A stretch of 64,000 bases of DNA from Kalaharituber pfeilii (GCA_015179045.1 WHUZ01000050.1:248001-312000); one strand, 5' to 3'. Counted from the stretch's first letter, positions 1 to 12,900 are shown. The notes: a model not told the origin generated them from the sequence alone. Numbers and translations are program-made.

Positions 1-2768
1 GAGCCCGAGTATCTGAAATGAGGAGCATCATGTCTTGTCCATGGACGGCCACGGGCACCCTAGAGGGAAGCGCACTTTCAGTATGGTATGGTAAAAGGGT
101 TAGCATATTGAGAGGAGTTGCCGCAATCCAATTGTGATTGAGAACTGCTCACACAAGATATGAAGCAAAAGTGGTCAGATCCTGAAGGATCTATAAGCTT
201 TATAGCTTTGCCATTACAAGGGCTACCACATTTAACGTTCTAAACACTTCAATGCTCTGGCACTCCAAATCATGTAGTTATCGCGCTAGACATGTAGTTA
301 TCGCGCTAGATCGTGAACAGTTGTTGAGCATGACTTCGCTTAGTGTCCTCACCGCCTAGTGTCTCGCCGCCTAGTGTCATCAGGCTTACCTTCCCCCTTA
401 TTTGGGCAATTTATTGCGTCCACTCAAACGCTGTATTCACCTGTGAAATCGCACCATTGAATGACCATACTGTGGAACGCATGCACCTAATCGCTGCAGC
501 GAAAACGTTGCAACCCCAGGGTTCTGGGCCCAGTGATAGAAGCGCTCTTTCATGCATGTTATGTAAAGTACATCTCTGCTCATCTCAGGGCTGCCACCGA
601 GATGTCCGTCATTACTTTTATGTATGCTTCATGTGCGTGCCTCTTTTAGACTATTTGGGTAACCTACTATAGGCATGACTGCATCACTGATGGGATCCAT
701 ATATCTTCCTCTCGTTACCTGGGCTTACTTCTCAGTTCAACGAGTAGAAGGTGCAGCGATCATAACTCTATCGGGGCAACTGGGATATCAATTAGTCTGC
801 GGTAGTGGGTTTCCGACATTGACCTAGCTACCTTCTCTTTGTACTCCTAATACACCTGAAGACCATTGTAACTCTCCCGTAAGATCTCAAGCCTCCCGTC
901 GAGAAAGAAGTGTCGTATGAGTAGAACTCTTCGAGACCTAGCCTGTGATTGCATCGAGTAGTGGTAATGAGCGGCCGGTATCCGTATCTGACTCCATTTG
1001 GTCATGTGCTTGGTCGCGAACTGTGCTCTAGGCATGCATTCAAGTGGAGCAAGCAAGTGCATGGAAGGGAGTCGACTTGCACTTCGCTTCCTCAACCCCC
1101 TATGTTTGCGTCAGAATGGCCATAGCTATTCCGCTTCTTGGAGCGGTTTGAAGCCTAATCGTGCATTCTGCGACATTCATCCTTTCCTCAATACACCACA
1201 CATTGTTGAGCTCCGCACCCTGTGTAGAGGTTTCCTAACCCGATATGATACTATGATTCCGTCACATACATATGCGTGTGAAATGCTGACCGACCCGACC
1301 CGCCTTTCAACTTCCCCACATAACCGCATGCTGACGTGTCAAATTGCTCTTGCAAACCACATTCGTTGTCCTCAATCCCTTTCCGAATCTTTGTTAACCC
1401 CACGACGGGAATGGTTCCAGTAGATTGGAGATCTTCTGTAACCGTTGGGACTGCTGCTGCCATGGTACCGGTACGGCCAACAGGGCCCGTTCAGGCGATT
1501 GCGGACGTCGGAAAGCTCGTTCTAATCTGAATGCAGGTCTTTCCTTCAGCACGCAATTTTGCTTTCTTGCTGTGCTTAATCGTGTACATAAGATTGTAAT
1601 TGAAAGGAAATCCAGAACCAGAACGGTGTACACGCGTCGCATCATTAGCGCAATACGCTGTGTGTCGAAGCTCTTCGGCAGTCATTGACTTAGACGCAGA
1701 CTTTAGCGCTAGGGTTAATATTCTTCAGCAGGAGCGCGGCAAAGATTGCTACCCAAGGATCCACCCATCCTAATAGAGGCATAGCTTGCAAGGAATGTCG
1801 CTGCGGCGGTGCAACAGAAATTAGACGCGATTTTCGGACTCCACCCATCAGTTGAATGCTGGTTTTGCAAGGAGGTACCGATTAGGTGGGTGGGAACGGG
1901 AGGCTTGCCTACGTACAGCCGTGAAACCAGGTACTAGCTGTAATTAATTTCAGTAAGGTTCAAACGGGTCGGGCCGGCTTCATAGTACTTCTTGAAGTGC
2001 TTCGATACATTAAGTACTTATGTTGCGTGAGGCTCTTTCTGCAGACAAAGCCAAGTCGAAAGTATGATTACTTGAGCCCCAAATCAGTTCTAGTGCTTAA
2101 TATGATGGCCTGATTTGTCCAACCCTTTCCTGTCTAATCACTGGCTCAGCGGGATACAAATCCTGCATGAAGAGAGCACAGAAAATCATTCTGGAGTACC
2201 AATGTGATGGTTTTCTCGCAAGATCCGCACATGTGATATATGCAACGGGGAGCACAAACATGGATGTACTGTATAAGAGGCATGCATCTCAGTTGTTGCT
2301 CCAAGCGTTGTCGGAATTATTGGTCTGTCCTCTACTGGGTAGTTAACAGGATTGGCGCGATGAAATCCCTCTTGGTAAGAACAAAAAAAAGACGGTTTTG
2401 CTCACGCCAACACCGTCCATCCATCGCGACCTAACAAGAAGTGTCGCGGTTTCTGTTTGCAAAGCAGGATAGGGGCTCAACTTCGTTTCTTGGGCTACTC
2501 AAGAATGCCAGTGGGTAGAAACTTTCCCGTCCTTGGTACTCCCTCTGGTGTTTGTTGGCAAGGCTATCATCAGCGCCTGCGAAGATGAGAAAAGTCGACA
2601 GGTCTAGTTCAGGCACAGGCGCACTAGATACTGTTGGCCTTGGAGCTCACCTAACGGTTGATAGCACACGTCGGGTAATATGATTACCCCTCTTATTTCT
2701 TCCGGGCGCGCTTGTGAGTCGGTCAAAGTGAGGGGCTCTGGTGTTTACTGTTCTGGTCAAGCATGAAC
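1..2768. other. Region without recognisable gene
   Basis: Only short, unrelated open frames occur here and none has recognisable family features or convincing exon structure. A perfect 20-bp tandem duplication lies at 271-310, and about three imperfect copies of a CGCCTAGTGTC-like motif lie at 339-382. I see no transposon termini before the insertion at 2778. Confidence 0.5.
271..310. repeat. Perfect 2 x 20-bp tandem repeat
   Basis: Positions 271-290 and 291-310 are identical 20-mers ending in TCGCGCTAGA. They are followed at 339-382 by three imperfect copies of a shorter motif containing CCTAGTGTC. No function is evident; replication slippage is the simplest explanation. Confidence 0.8.
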
Positions 2769-2777
2769 GCTGCTCGT

Positions 2778-2816
2778 GCCCTGCCTTGGCGAACAGCTGC
2801 ATGCGGGGTCATGTGA

Positions 2817-2847
<31 letters not shown>

Positions 2848-2849
2848 AG
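2778..2849 (+). mobile_element. Family B mini-retroposon with TSD
   Basis: A unique head of about 38 nt begins GCCCTGCC, contains GGCGAACAGCTGCATG and ends GGTCATGTGAT. It is followed by an interrupted poly(A) of about 30 nt. The 9-bp direct repeat GCTGCTCGT (2769-2777 and 2850-2858) is a clean target-site duplication. There is no coding capacity. The A-tail and TSD indicate target-primed reverse transcription by a LINE enzyme in trans. Confidence 0.85.
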
Positions 2850-2858
2850 GCTGCTCGT

Positions 2859-4690
2859 CTTTGTCATGGACGAAATAGTTGATGTGTTCTTGAGGCGGGT
2901 GGTTACCAAGCCACCCTGGTCATCTGTTTCACCTATCACTGCAATGTCTTGAACAAACTCCTAAGCGTAGCCACAAGAGCCTTCTGTGTCAAGAATTTGA
3001 TACTCACTCTTTTCGCACAGAAACAAATGATTTCAAAACATGAATCATTGAAATTCGGTGCCTTCGAATTGCTCAAATCATTTGATAGATTGCGGTATCC
3101 AACCGCATATAGGGGAGTATAGACTACCCAATGAGAAGGCGAATGCTGCAATCCACACGGAAACATATTTCTGAACTTTGTGAACGTGATCTATATTTAT
3201 GGAAATTTTTCTGTTCAACTTTGATAAAGAGAACTAGCCTACCTCCTGTGTATCTCACACCTCCTCTCCAGGAAATTTAAATTGCTTGGCTATAATTGGT
3301 AATGATTGGAATAGCTTGATTTTCTTCAGAAGCACAGCCAAGCAGCAAATCACAAGAGCACTGTATTCGTCGCTGCCCACAATTCTATGCGGACCAACTT
3401 GGGACCTTTTAATTGTTGCATAGTAAGGACTAAACATGCATCATCTGGCATTTTGGAGCTTGATGTTACGCTCATGGGCCCAACAACATAGCTCCAGTGC
3501 CCTCATGGTTCTGTTCAACGCATAACGCTAAGTTAAACGAGGGGTCAGCCGTGCGGAAAATATTGACCCTGCTGACAAGGATTTTTGCAAGCGTAGGCGC
3601 GCACGGTCCCATGATGTAGTACATACCTATCACGGCGGCAAGGTTAGCGTACGTTAAGCGCACATGATGACTGCCTTCCTGCACGTGTCTGTGGCCTATG
3701 GGTGGAGGTCATGGCAACCAGAATGTTGCCCGGAGTTGGCCTTGGGTATCTGGTATTCCTAGCTTTCTTTTGTGATATCCTCTAGATTTCGATATGTTCT
3801 TATCTTGCTCTTCAAAACTTGAGTGATGAGTGTTCCTTCAAGTTGCACTAGCACAGAATCCAAGCAACCTTGCCGTTTGTAGTCTCTACAATCCTTGTAG
3901 ATTCTGAGTTTCGTCACTTACTGTCCACAAGTGCTGAAGCTCAACCTGCCGTTGTTCGATAATGCATATCACCAATGATATAACGCTGAGTAACCAGGAC
4001 AGGTGGAATTTCCCGGGCATAAGTGCGCATGATATGCATTAACCAGTCCAGAAATGCTATAATGCAGAAAAGCTAGTCCGGTACCACGGGAAAACTGCCA
4101 AGATGGGTATGAATTACTTGTGCTGGCCCTTCCCAAAGAGAATCGACACTTCAAGCGGGGTTGGCAGACATGCAATGCTGCCGGCCTACATCTCTGCGTT
4201 CTGACCATGGTTCGCTTATAGAATTGCGACATGAAGCTCATGTACACTTCATTTAGCGCTAATGGTGGACATCCGCGTGTGATAGCACTGTGCCATGCGG
4301 CAAAGAGAAGAACCGTGCGGGGGGGATAATACCAGACGCGGGCCGAGTGCCCCACATGCAGTCCGATTGCGGATCTTGGACAAGGAACTTGGGCTATTTA
4401 CATTACGGATCCAGCCACCCTTCACCTTAGCTTCTAGCACGTTGCCCGATGACTTGGACATGCAGGTAGGCCAGTGTCCCATGATTAGTGAATCGAGACC
4501 GTAAGTGCGTTTCAGTAACGTAATGCATTGCGGATGCCAAACACAATGATGAAGGTCTTTCGGGGAGAGCCTACAGACGAGCCTCTCAGACGAATCCTCG
4601 GCTACTGGATAACTTCTGATAGTGGATCTGCGCTGTATGAATCAATGACGTGAGGTCCCAATAAATTAATATTCACATGTTTCAGCTTCT
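2859..4690. other. Region without recognisable gene
   Basis: Several short open frames occur on both strands, the longest about 128 codons on the minus strand at 3969-4355. None shows a motif, compositional bias or exon logic that would support a gene. No transposon ends were recognised. Confidence 0.45.
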
Positions 4691-4699
4691 AATATATAG

Positions 4700-5067
4700 A
4701 TAGATGTATAAAAAGCGACACTGAGAGGACTGTTGGTGGGAGGAGACCGAGAATCTGGAAGTTTCAGATAGGAAGGCAGATGGTCCCGAATGCCGATGGT
4801 GTGGAGAGGAGAGGAAACAGAGCGCGACATTTAGGATAGATGGGAGGTGTGTAGGAATAGATTGCCGGGAGGGCTATAGGCGATAAGAGAATCTCCAGGA
4901 GGGAAGGAAGATGAACCAGATCCATTGGTGGAATTGATGCTATGGGTGCAACGATGACGAGGGGGCCTAATGTCCCGCAGCGGCGGAATTCTGTTATGTA
5001 TTATTAGTGTTTGAAACAATGGATTCGCTCTACTGTTGTTTATTTCTATTATCTCCTCTATATTCAA
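4700..5067 (+). pseudogene. Tad1-like LINE ORF2 C-terminal remnant
   Basis: The plus strand encodes a frameshifted version of the LINE C-terminal domain. The zinc-finger segment PECRWCGEE is readable around 4780-4815. Further on are EVCRNRLPGG and EDEPDPLVELMLWVQR, matching the order seen in the better-preserved LINE at 22762-24607 (CRWCGEGNE, CRVWSKRWPGG, DEDPLLRLIG). Internal stops and shifts make it non-functional. It directly abuts the oppositely oriented LINE copy at 5081. The left boundary is approximate. Confidence 0.65.
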
Positions 5068-5080
5068 AGCTCATAGGGTA

Positions 5081-5377
5081 TTTTTTTTCCTTTTTTTAAT
5101 ATCATCACTCGCATTCCGCCTTAGAGGCTATGGCGGGGTACAAAACACATAGGAGATAACTAACTAAATAATGCTAAAATCACAAAAACACGGTAACCAC
5201 GTTCCCGTCACTAGATATAAAGGGAAAATGGAAAATCATCGCTCCACCCACTCCATCAACTCAACAAAGGGGTCTTCGCTTCCGCGCTCTTTCGCCTTCG
5301 GGTGTACATTCACCGCTTCCACTCCCCCAGGCCACTTCTGCCTCCAGACTCTGCATTCTGCCCAGATGTGTTCTGCA
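5081..5377 (-). mobile_element. 5'-truncated LINE copy, 297 bp, with TSD
   Basis: Read on the minus strand, this is the last part of ORF2 (AECRVWRQKWPGG, then DPFVELMEWVER), a short 3' UTR and the family A terminal hairpin, ending in a T-rich tract (5081-5097 on plus). A 13-bp TSD with one mismatch flanks it: AGCTCATAGGGTA at 5068-5080 and AGCCCATAGGGTA at 5378-5390. It shows directly that family A tails are LINE 3' termini. Confidence 0.85.
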
Positions 5378-5390
5378 AGCCCATAGGGTA

Positions 5391-6190
5391 GTATACAAGT
5401 AATGATATGTATATATGAACATCTACATTTATTCATTGACCCATCATTTACATGCATTAGCACTTTTTGTCCCTACACAAGCTATCCGCTTAATCCATAT
5501 AGCGTTAGAGGATATGAGGCAATATTGGATAGTTATTGTGGTCCCGTTGACATCCAGTATGAGAGGCTCGACTGTAGCGGTTGGCTCGTGCAGTTGCAAT
5601 CTAGGACCAAGGAAATTCTAACAAGGAAACGCAGTGAACTATCAAACGCAAGGCGCCATGTTGCGGTTGGCAAAAAGTTGCTGGTCGCTAATGCTTTAAG
5701 CTAGGGCATTGCTGTGTAAGTGCAGGACTCTGAAGTCTCAGAATTATGTGTAAGTGTGGAAATTTTCTATACAACATTTAACTTTGGAAATCAAATCCTC
5801 CAACATTTAAAGGAAGGTCAAAAGGACGGTGGCATAATGTAAGGTATCCTTTACAACTGAGTCGAAATAAAAGCAGAGGAAGAGGAGGAAAAGGAAGAAG
5901 CGAAGCAGATCCGCTGCATTCCTTTTGGTAGCGACCAACTTCTGCTGCTGGAGGTAGCAATCCAACAACCGATAATAAGCCCTCCACGTATTGTGCCGTG
6001 ACAAGATAAAGGTATTGTGTCGCTGTTCCGGACCACTCATTACGCGGGCCAGTCACCAATGACCTAGGACAGTAAGACGGCCACTGGGAACGTCCATATT
6101 AGCTCCTTAGCTCTAGCATACGGGGCAGTTTTCTTCCCCAGTGGGCGAAGAAAATTTCCCTTATCAAAGTATATATCGGTGGAGCACTCC
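5391..6190. other. Region without recognisable gene
   Basis: Overlapping open frames of about 60-100 codons exist on both strands (for example 5402-5704 plus and 5778-6059 minus), but none has recognisable domains. Nothing else was identified. Confidence 0.4.
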
Positions 6191-6202
6191 TCAAGAAGCA
6201 GC

Positions 6203-6278
6203 CTTTCTGTGCCATAGACTGGTAGTCTGTATGCGGCGTTATGTGAACGAAAAAAAAAAAAAAAGAAAAAAAAAAGAA
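6203..6278 (+). mobile_element. Family B2 mini-retroposon with TSD
   Basis: The head contains GCCATAGACTGGTAGTCTG followed by TATGCGGCGTTATGTGA and an A-rich tail broken by single G residues. AGACT-GGT-AGTCT (6216-6228) is a perfect 5-bp hairpin. The direct repeat AAGAAGCAGC flanks it at 6193-6202 and 6279-6288. The related copy at 21049 has AGGCT-GGT-AGCCT, a compensatory base-pair change. Confidence 0.8.
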
Positions 6279-6289
6279 AAGAAGCAGCT

Positions 6290-8040
6290 TTGTAGGACGA
6301 TCTGTTCGCATTCTTAAAGAGTTGCCCAGTGGCCCGCAACTGAGTGGCCCATAACATCTTGCCGCACGTTCGCATCTAGTGCAAGACAGAATTTACGACT
6401 CAGTGTAAATCTGCAAAAGCCTAGGGCACGAGGTTACAGGGAACGCATCTCAGTCTCAATATTCAAGATACACATGCACTGGGAAGGGGAAATGGATTAA
6501 AATTTATTCGGTACCCCAGGGTATCGACATGGCATTCGAGCTGGAGAGGCAATCGCATGCAGAGAGTTCGACAGGAAGTCGCCCTCTGCACTGCAGTGCT
6601 CTAAACCAACAAACCCTATTAGCTGAAGCAATTGATATCTAGTGAAAGAAATCATTGGTAAGAAGATATATAGAAAGCTTAGATCTTACCATCCAAACGA
6701 AAGAATAGGAAGAATAAAATAAAAGCTGGCAAAAGTTAGTTACTATTCAGTAAAAAAGCCGCCAGAAGTATCCCCACTGCCTACCATTTCCATGTTGAAT
6801 TGACCGCTTATATGTTTGAAGTACTAAGTACACCTGAACTGTTGCATCAATGTATCCGGTTGGCAGACCAGTAAGGATTGGCATAATATGTAATCCGACC
6901 AAAATGGCCAAGTTACTTCATCATCATCATGGGGCTTTTTCTTTTTTTTAAAGAAAAACTCCTTGCTTACCGCTGTTCGCTAAGGCAGGCCAGGATGGGG
7001 CTTACAAACATCAGCTTAGGCCAAATGCTGCTTCATGTGCACTTTTGAAGTCTGCGCCCATCTGAGAAAATCCAGGATTGCTGTTCTGCCAATGGGCGGA
7101 CCAATCCACCATATTGCCGAACAGCCGAATACTTGTAGTCGAAATGCTGTGATTGTGCAGCCCTTCACCAATGTGGCACAGATCCTAACCATTCACCAAG
7201 ATGATAAACCTCAACCCTTCTCGCGATGTGGCATATGGCCGATTAATTCACAGATATAATTTATCTATTGACACAATACTACATACAGGCGATGACTTCA
7301 CCGCACCTATGGTGTCACATAGTCTAACAGAATTCTCACTAATCACATCAATTTGGGAAGCAGGAATTGCCAACAGGCTCAGCAGTCAATATAAATCCTT
7401 GAGAGCGAAGCATAATTTTTTATTCTTGTATTATTGTTTTTTTATTGCGGCGAATGAGTGAAGTATGAAGCCTATGTGACGAACCTGACACTATCAATCA
7501 ACCTATCCAACTATGGGCACACTGATATTACTGTATCCTTTGAGTGATCTACAAATGAACGCTGAAATGTTCGGTTCTGCGCCGCATTGGTGAATGAGTT
7601 CAGTCGTCTAGCAATTCGAACCATTCGACAATATTGATCGGTAAGTCGACACATTGGTCAATGGTATTCGTATGAGTCAGAATTCACACCTTTCTCCTGC
7701 TCACTTATCTTATATGATGCTAAATATCTAATTTCTATTTTTCTTTTCTCTTTCAGTGTTCAATGCGAACGTGTAGAACGTGTAGCCTTGCTGGGCTATA
7801 TTGGTGCCGGAAGACATATCCGCCCACCAAAATTTTCCACCTCAATCAGCTCCACCGAATGAACTCCGATTTTAATGATTAAATGATTATATCATAGATT
7901 TGTTGCTTTTCGAGTGCTGAGCAAAATCTATGATTTCCATTTTTTATTTGAGAAACGATTGGTGCAGCGGGCTTTTTTGAGCCCTATGTTACATATATGG
8001 GGCAAAACTGCCAAGCAGACAATGCCAAAGGTAAACGGCC
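6290..8040. other. Region without recognisable gene
   Basis: AT-rich non-coding-looking DNA with small open frames only (for example 7035-7259 and 7201-7461). No transposon ends, tRNA-like sequences or repeats were recognised. Confidence 0.4.
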
Positions 8041-8048
8041 TGCGAAGT

Positions 8049-8125
8049 AGCCCCCGGAACAACCTCCGGAACGACCTCCAGAACAACCTCTGAACAGCCC
8101 CTCCGGAACAGCATCCGCGAAAGCT
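8049..8125 (+). repeat. Degenerate 12-bp tandem repeat
   Basis: Repeating CCTCCGGAACAA-like units with drift (CCGGAACAACC, CCGGAACGACC, CCAGAACAACC). In one plus-strand frame they would encode Pro-Glu-Gln-Pro-like repeats, but the frame is not part of a recognisable gene. It could be a minisatellite or the residue of a proline-rich coding repeat. Confidence 0.6.
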
Positions 8126-8179
8126 TCCAGAGAAGCCTCTGGAACAGGATACAGAAGAGCACTGCAATAGCAGTGAAAA

Positions 8180-9219
8180 CAAGCAGTAGTGACCTACCTC
8201 CAGTTGCAGTACTCTCATCTGCACTTTATTACGACTTCAAGATTTGTGGCTGATGCATATGTGAAGCTCTCAAAACTGCATTTATCAATGATGTCAGTGC
8301 ATGCTGATTTCAGTATCTTCATTATGTTCTTATTGATAAAAACGTGCTTGGGCTATTTGGTATGCGAATACCTCAATGTGGGCCACAATGACCGCTGTTT
8401 TCTGGGGGGTTAACTCAGCACCTACTAGAATATTAGTATCTTACTAAGTATGATAATTGAGTCTTCACCCAGACCTTTTGTGCCTGCCGTCCTTGTATAT
8501 ACTACCTCGTTCTTGAATTTATTCTGCTGCTGTATGATAGGGTATCTCCAGAATTGCGGAGAAGACCCAAATTCATTGTCAGCTGTCCGGATACTTCTGA
8601 CATAATAAAAAATTGGACGCTATCATGAAATTTGGACTGGTCTCAAGGAGCCAACCATACAAAAATATGCTAGTTTATACGAACGATGCAGTATTATGTG
8701 AAGAATACCTATCCCTGATAATTATAGTCATCCTTAGCTTCTATACAGTGAACCATAATCCCAGGAAGAGTAGAGGTGTGCCGATTGATCCCATCCACAG
8801 TAGTCTCATTCCACAACCCATGATTTTTTTTTCCGAGCACCTCAAGATTCTTTTCTTTATAAGACCAGATTTTTCTCAATAGAATTAAAACTAGAGAGTT
8901 TGGAGCAAGAACGAGGGTGTAGATATCTGACTTCCTGGTATCCTGATGCTCTTCATGATGTATGCACCTGATTCACGAAACGCATACGCCTATTTTAAGA
9001 GGGACGGCGAGTTTGCCATACTAGTAGCAAAGCCTCTTGGCAATCACATGGTTTTGGAGCCTGCCCAAGCCATATCCTGCCACAGATATTCTTCACCGCC
9101 CATTTATTCCTCACATTGTATGTCAGTCATCCGCTCCACAATCCTCGCCCCATCGGGCACAAGATCCTTCGGAAGGGAGGATGCGGTGTCCAGGTGTCCT
9201 GAGCATTCAGTGTAAGTAG
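8180..9219. other. Region without recognisable gene
   Basis: Only short open frames (8189-8413, 8613-8882, 8946-9215) with no recognisable product. No repeats or transposon termini noticed. Confidence 0.4.
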
Positions 9220-9232
9220 AAGATTATGTTTT

Positions 9233-9288
9233 ACCCTGATGGCGCAGTAAGCGGGGTTATGTGATTTTTTTTTAAAAAAAAAAAAAAA
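9233..9288 (+). mobile_element. Family B mini-retroposon (decayed head) with 12-bp TSD
   Basis: A shortened head reads ACCCTGATGGCGCAGTAAGC followed by GGGGTTATGTGA, then a T run and an A run. The perfect 12-bp duplication AGATTATGTTTT occurs at 9221-9232 and 9289-9300. The 5' end again falls at the CCCTG point used by other B copies. Confidence 0.8.
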
Positions 9289-9715
9289 AGATTATGTTTT
9301 GGTAAGTGAATATAGCTAGGTGACTCAGAGACACTGAGTGGTTGGTAAGACTGAGAGGTTTGTGAGGGTGAGTGCGGGAGGTCCATGCCGATCCTTCAGG
9401 ATGCGATGACATTCTTCAGTCGTAGAGTCGGGGCAGTCCGTTAATTAGCGGTCCCTTAGTGCCAGTTACAGTATGATATCGCCAGACGACCACTTTCCCG
9501 GCTAGAAAGCATCTAGTCCAACCGCTCTCCCACCGTGCCTCGCACTTCTCCCACTAATACTAGTAGGTATGGAGAGGGCTGCTGTATGGAGGTTCGATGT
9601 GGTAGAACACAGCTTGCCACCCATCATCTATTTTTGCATAATTAGTGTGCGCCACATGCAATCATCTTACCTCATTTGGAAATACCTGTTCCCGACCGGT
9701 ACCGGAGAGGTGTAC

Positions 9716-9775
9716 TTTTTTTTTGTGTTGGGTGGGGGGGGCACGTAACCCCGCATACAGCGTTACCAGGGATAA
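9716..9775 (-). mobile_element. Family B/B2-like mini-retroposon, no clear TSD
   Basis: A plus-strand T run is followed by a G-rich stretch and CACGTAACCCCGCATACAGC, then GTTACCAGGG. The reverse complement matches the B/B2 3' end (CCCTGGTAAC, then GCTGTATGCGGGGTTACGTG). I could not find a convincing target-site duplication, so this may be an old or rearranged copy. Confidence 0.55.
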
Positions 9776-9869
9776 AAACGTAGCTGTCCGGAGATATTAC
9801 TGACACACAGAAACTTGCATGCATATTGCATAAGGCGGGTGTGGCGTGCGAGACATGCGAATAAGATTG

Positions 9870-9872
<3 letters not shown>

Positions 9873-9902
<30 letters not shown>

Positions 9903-10425
9903 TTCATTACTCGCATACCGCCTTGTAGGCTACGGCGGGAGTGTAGATACATGCAAAATAATAAACGGAAAATAAACAGCATATAAAATCATAAAGTGAA
10001 AGGAAGAAGTGAGACTATGTCCGGTTACTCCGCCGCCCAGTCCATCACCTCCGCCAACGTTATGTCTCCCCCCTCCTTATCTCTTGACAGCTCCCTTAAC
10101 CCCCGCCTCTCCTCTCGGTAGTCTTTTCTTCCACACTTCACACCTACTCATGATGTGCTCAAAATTTTCGAAGTCTCTTCCGCACCATCTGCATTCGGGA
10201 GACGTCTCCTTCCCTATTTGGTATCTCCACTGTCGTAGTCCCTTGTTTCCCAGAATTCCTGCGAGAGTGGATACCCTCCTCCTGCTCCCCAAATACTCCA
10301 GTGGTCTGTATGACAACTTCAGTCTCTTCCTCTCTTCGGCTCTCCACTCTTTGAATTGCTGTCTAATACCCGCCTCAGTCACTGTCTCGTCCTGGTATTG
10401 CATTGCTGTAGCAACCTTCGCCGCC
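9873..10425 (-). mobile_element. 5'-truncated Tad1-like LINE, 553 bp, with TSD
   Basis: On the minus strand an open frame of about 116 codons (10077-10427) carries the ORF2 C-terminal region: RLKLSYRPLEYLG, LAGILGNKGLRQWRYQIG, then the zinc finger SPECRWCG with a downstream His/Cys (HIMSRCEVW). A 3' UTR and the family A hairpin (stem GCCT-ACA-AGGC) follow, then about 35 T on plus. The 12-bp TSD ATAAGATTGCTT lies at 9861-9872 and 10426-10437. It lacks reverse transcriptase and RNase H because of 5' truncation. The frame is intact over this part, so it is among the younger LINE copies here. Confidence 0.9.
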
Positions 10426-10439
10426 ATAAGATTGCTTGA

Positions 10440-11000
10440 CTGGTCAACCGCAGAACTACATAGAACATCTCTCCACTGTACCGACGAGGAAATCTACGAA
10501 TCCATAGAAAGTAACCTTTCCTTCTCACGGAATAACTAGTCAATCCTGGCAATCGCGTCCTATCGCCCCAACTCTGCTCTTTCGACTCCCCTACAATGTG
10601 TGGCTCTTTGATGTAAATACTAGTATCCAGTGAATACTTAGAGTTCAAGCTGTCCTATTCACGTGGGAAGGCGATCGCGCGACGGTGTGCAGAGAACTGG
10701 TCTAAAAGCGTAAGAGCACCTTTTATCATTTCAGCGTAGTGCAAACATTTACTACATGACACATATATACGTAGATCTGGACGACGGCTATGATACATTA
10801 GAGATGTCTTCCGGAATAAGTAAGTACAAGCAAGGGCAAGCTTGATGCGTGGAGATAGGGACGTGTGGATTTTCATGGGTATATATGTGATATTCTGTAT
10901 AGTAGTGTACAACCAAGCATTTCTTGTTTCGCACCCGCACTCTCGCATCAGTAGTCGTACGTTCGTTTCGCCGGCTCTCATCACTCCAGCCCATCAAAAT
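10440..11000. other. Region without recognisable gene
   Basis: Minus-strand open frames at 10655-10984 and 10788-11018 have no recognisable features. Nothing else seen. Confidence 0.4.
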
Positions 11001-11009
11001 GCGGTAATG

Positions 11010-11060
11010 CCCTGCCATGGTGAACAGGGGTTATGTGAGATAATGAAAAAAAAAAAAAAA
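11010..11060 (+). mobile_element. Family B mini-retroposon, 51 bp, with TSD
   Basis: The head starts CCCTGCCATGGTGAACAG, has a short internal deletion and runs into GGGGTTATGTGAGATAATG and about 15 A. The 9-bp TSD GCGGTAATG is perfect at 11001-11009 and 11061-11069. Confidence 0.85.
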
Positions 11061-11069
11061 GCGGTAATG

Positions 11070-12900
11070 GATACTAACTGCCTGCTTACAATGGTTACGT
11101 AGGTTAATGGTTCCATTGGTTTCACATGCAGTTGTAGATTTGTTTACATATTGTTTTATTTTAACCTCGATTTCATTGTGAAATGAATTTCACAGAACTA
11201 TATTGGGGTGCAGGAAAGAAATATGCTCGTGAGAACTTCTTCGTCTTATGCAGGCATATAACATCAATATGGTACAGAGGCCTTCAAAAATCATGTATAT
11301 ACATAAGAGTCACAGGTGCGTGCGAGGGGGAACCCTTTGATGACTAATCCAATTGTATGGCGCTTGGCACGTAGCACTTCCTAAGAAAGTAAAAAAAATT
11401 TGAACCCTTTCAGTGTTACAACGAATAAAGATTCTGCTATGAAAATATCATAGAATGATAGAGCGTCTCAAATAGTATAGAAATTTGATATTTCTACCTT
11501 AGTCCATATCAGGTTGTGGTGCTGATAGGTTTTGCGTTGCGTTGGTTGTGTCAAATTTCATGTTGATTATTAACTTCCAGCACCATACTTGATATTAAAA
11601 AAAAGGAAAAGAAAAGGGTCAGACACAGACGTATATTACAAAGATATTGCAAGCGAAGTATTGCAGCTCTTCTTTTTAGTGACCTCCAGACCTACCTATA
11701 TTTAGTAACTGCAGAGCTACTTTATCATTTTACTTACCTCGCATTTAGTGTAACTAGCAGGTATTCAACAACAGAGCCAGACACCAAAAGCCTACGATGT
11801 AGATATTGTCAGAAGAAAATGACCGCGGGCACGAAATGAGGGGAGTTAGGTATAGCATTGGACCGGGGGTTATACTTTACAGCATTTGAGCTACCTGTTC
11901 CAGGCAATTATCATCTATTTACATGATAGTATTATCCTGCATAATTATTTCTCCACACTGCATTGATACATTTTGCCATTATAGTATAGATGGAAGCTGG
12001 TTAGCAGTTTTGTACGGTAAAGTCGGTATTAGTGGTAGAGAACGCAAAGGGCTGCTAATTACTGGTACCCGGAAAAAGTGCAATAGCCAGGCAACGTCGG
12101 CGACGTACAACAATAACAAATTAGTGCATGCTGCATTCTGCATAGCACATAATATGCAATTAGTCAGGTGTCCGGATACTTTTGAAATGACCTAGTATCC
12201 CTTCGCGAGCAAGCCCTAACAGTACTGCAGTACGAATAACACAGACCGGATTGACGATATGTAGGAGTCCCGTCAAAACGACTGTAGATCTACTTGGTTT
12301 CTAAGCATGAAGCTTAACATGTACTCACTGTTGCAATCCCCCGCCCCAGAAAAGATAACAAGAAAAACAAAACATCTACAGCATTAAGAATTCCCATGCG
12401 GCCTTCCACCGTCGTTTGATTAGCTAGACCAAGCTTGGAATGCTGTTGCTTACTAAAGGGAGAAGCCTTTATGGAAGTGACTGCCGGATTAGCACCCAGC
12501 GAGTGTGTAACCTTCGACCTGCTTCCTCTCCCTGCCGAGCTTCTTATAATTAAGGCTGAGTTGCAAAGATTCCTTAGCTCCTACTCTGCAAACCATAATA
12601 GCTGCGCTTCGAGCTCTATAGGGGCATGTTCGTGCCCCTGAAGGGCAGCGCTTCGTGAGCTTCAGAATATCAGCATATAGATATACCATTGGGCACAGTC
12701 TAGGTCTAATGGAATACCCAATGCCAGCTCTTCTTTCACTCCCCAGACTCTCCCAGAACTCGACCACAATAATCATGCCACACTCTCTGCTACCTAAGCC
12801 CCGCTCCGTCTGCCTTACATCCATCTGTTGCCTTACAATATCGTTGTTCTAGTCCTGTCAGGAATCCACGCCGCTAGGCTGTACGAAAAAGTTTTCGCAC
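11070..12900. other. Region without recognisable gene
   Basis: AT-rich DNA with small open frames (for example 11923-12195 plus and 12489-12824 minus). None has recognisable motifs. Confidence 0.4.

Noticed and set aside
271..310. CRISPR-like direct repeats
   Set aside because: Only two adjacent 20-mers with no spacers, in a eukaryotic context.
343..672. 109-codon frame at the left edge
   Set aside because: Random composition, no motif and no splice sites that extend it.
10009..10539. Plus-strand 176-codon frame
   Set aside because: It is the antisense of the LINE copy 9873-10425 and begins in its 3' UTR.
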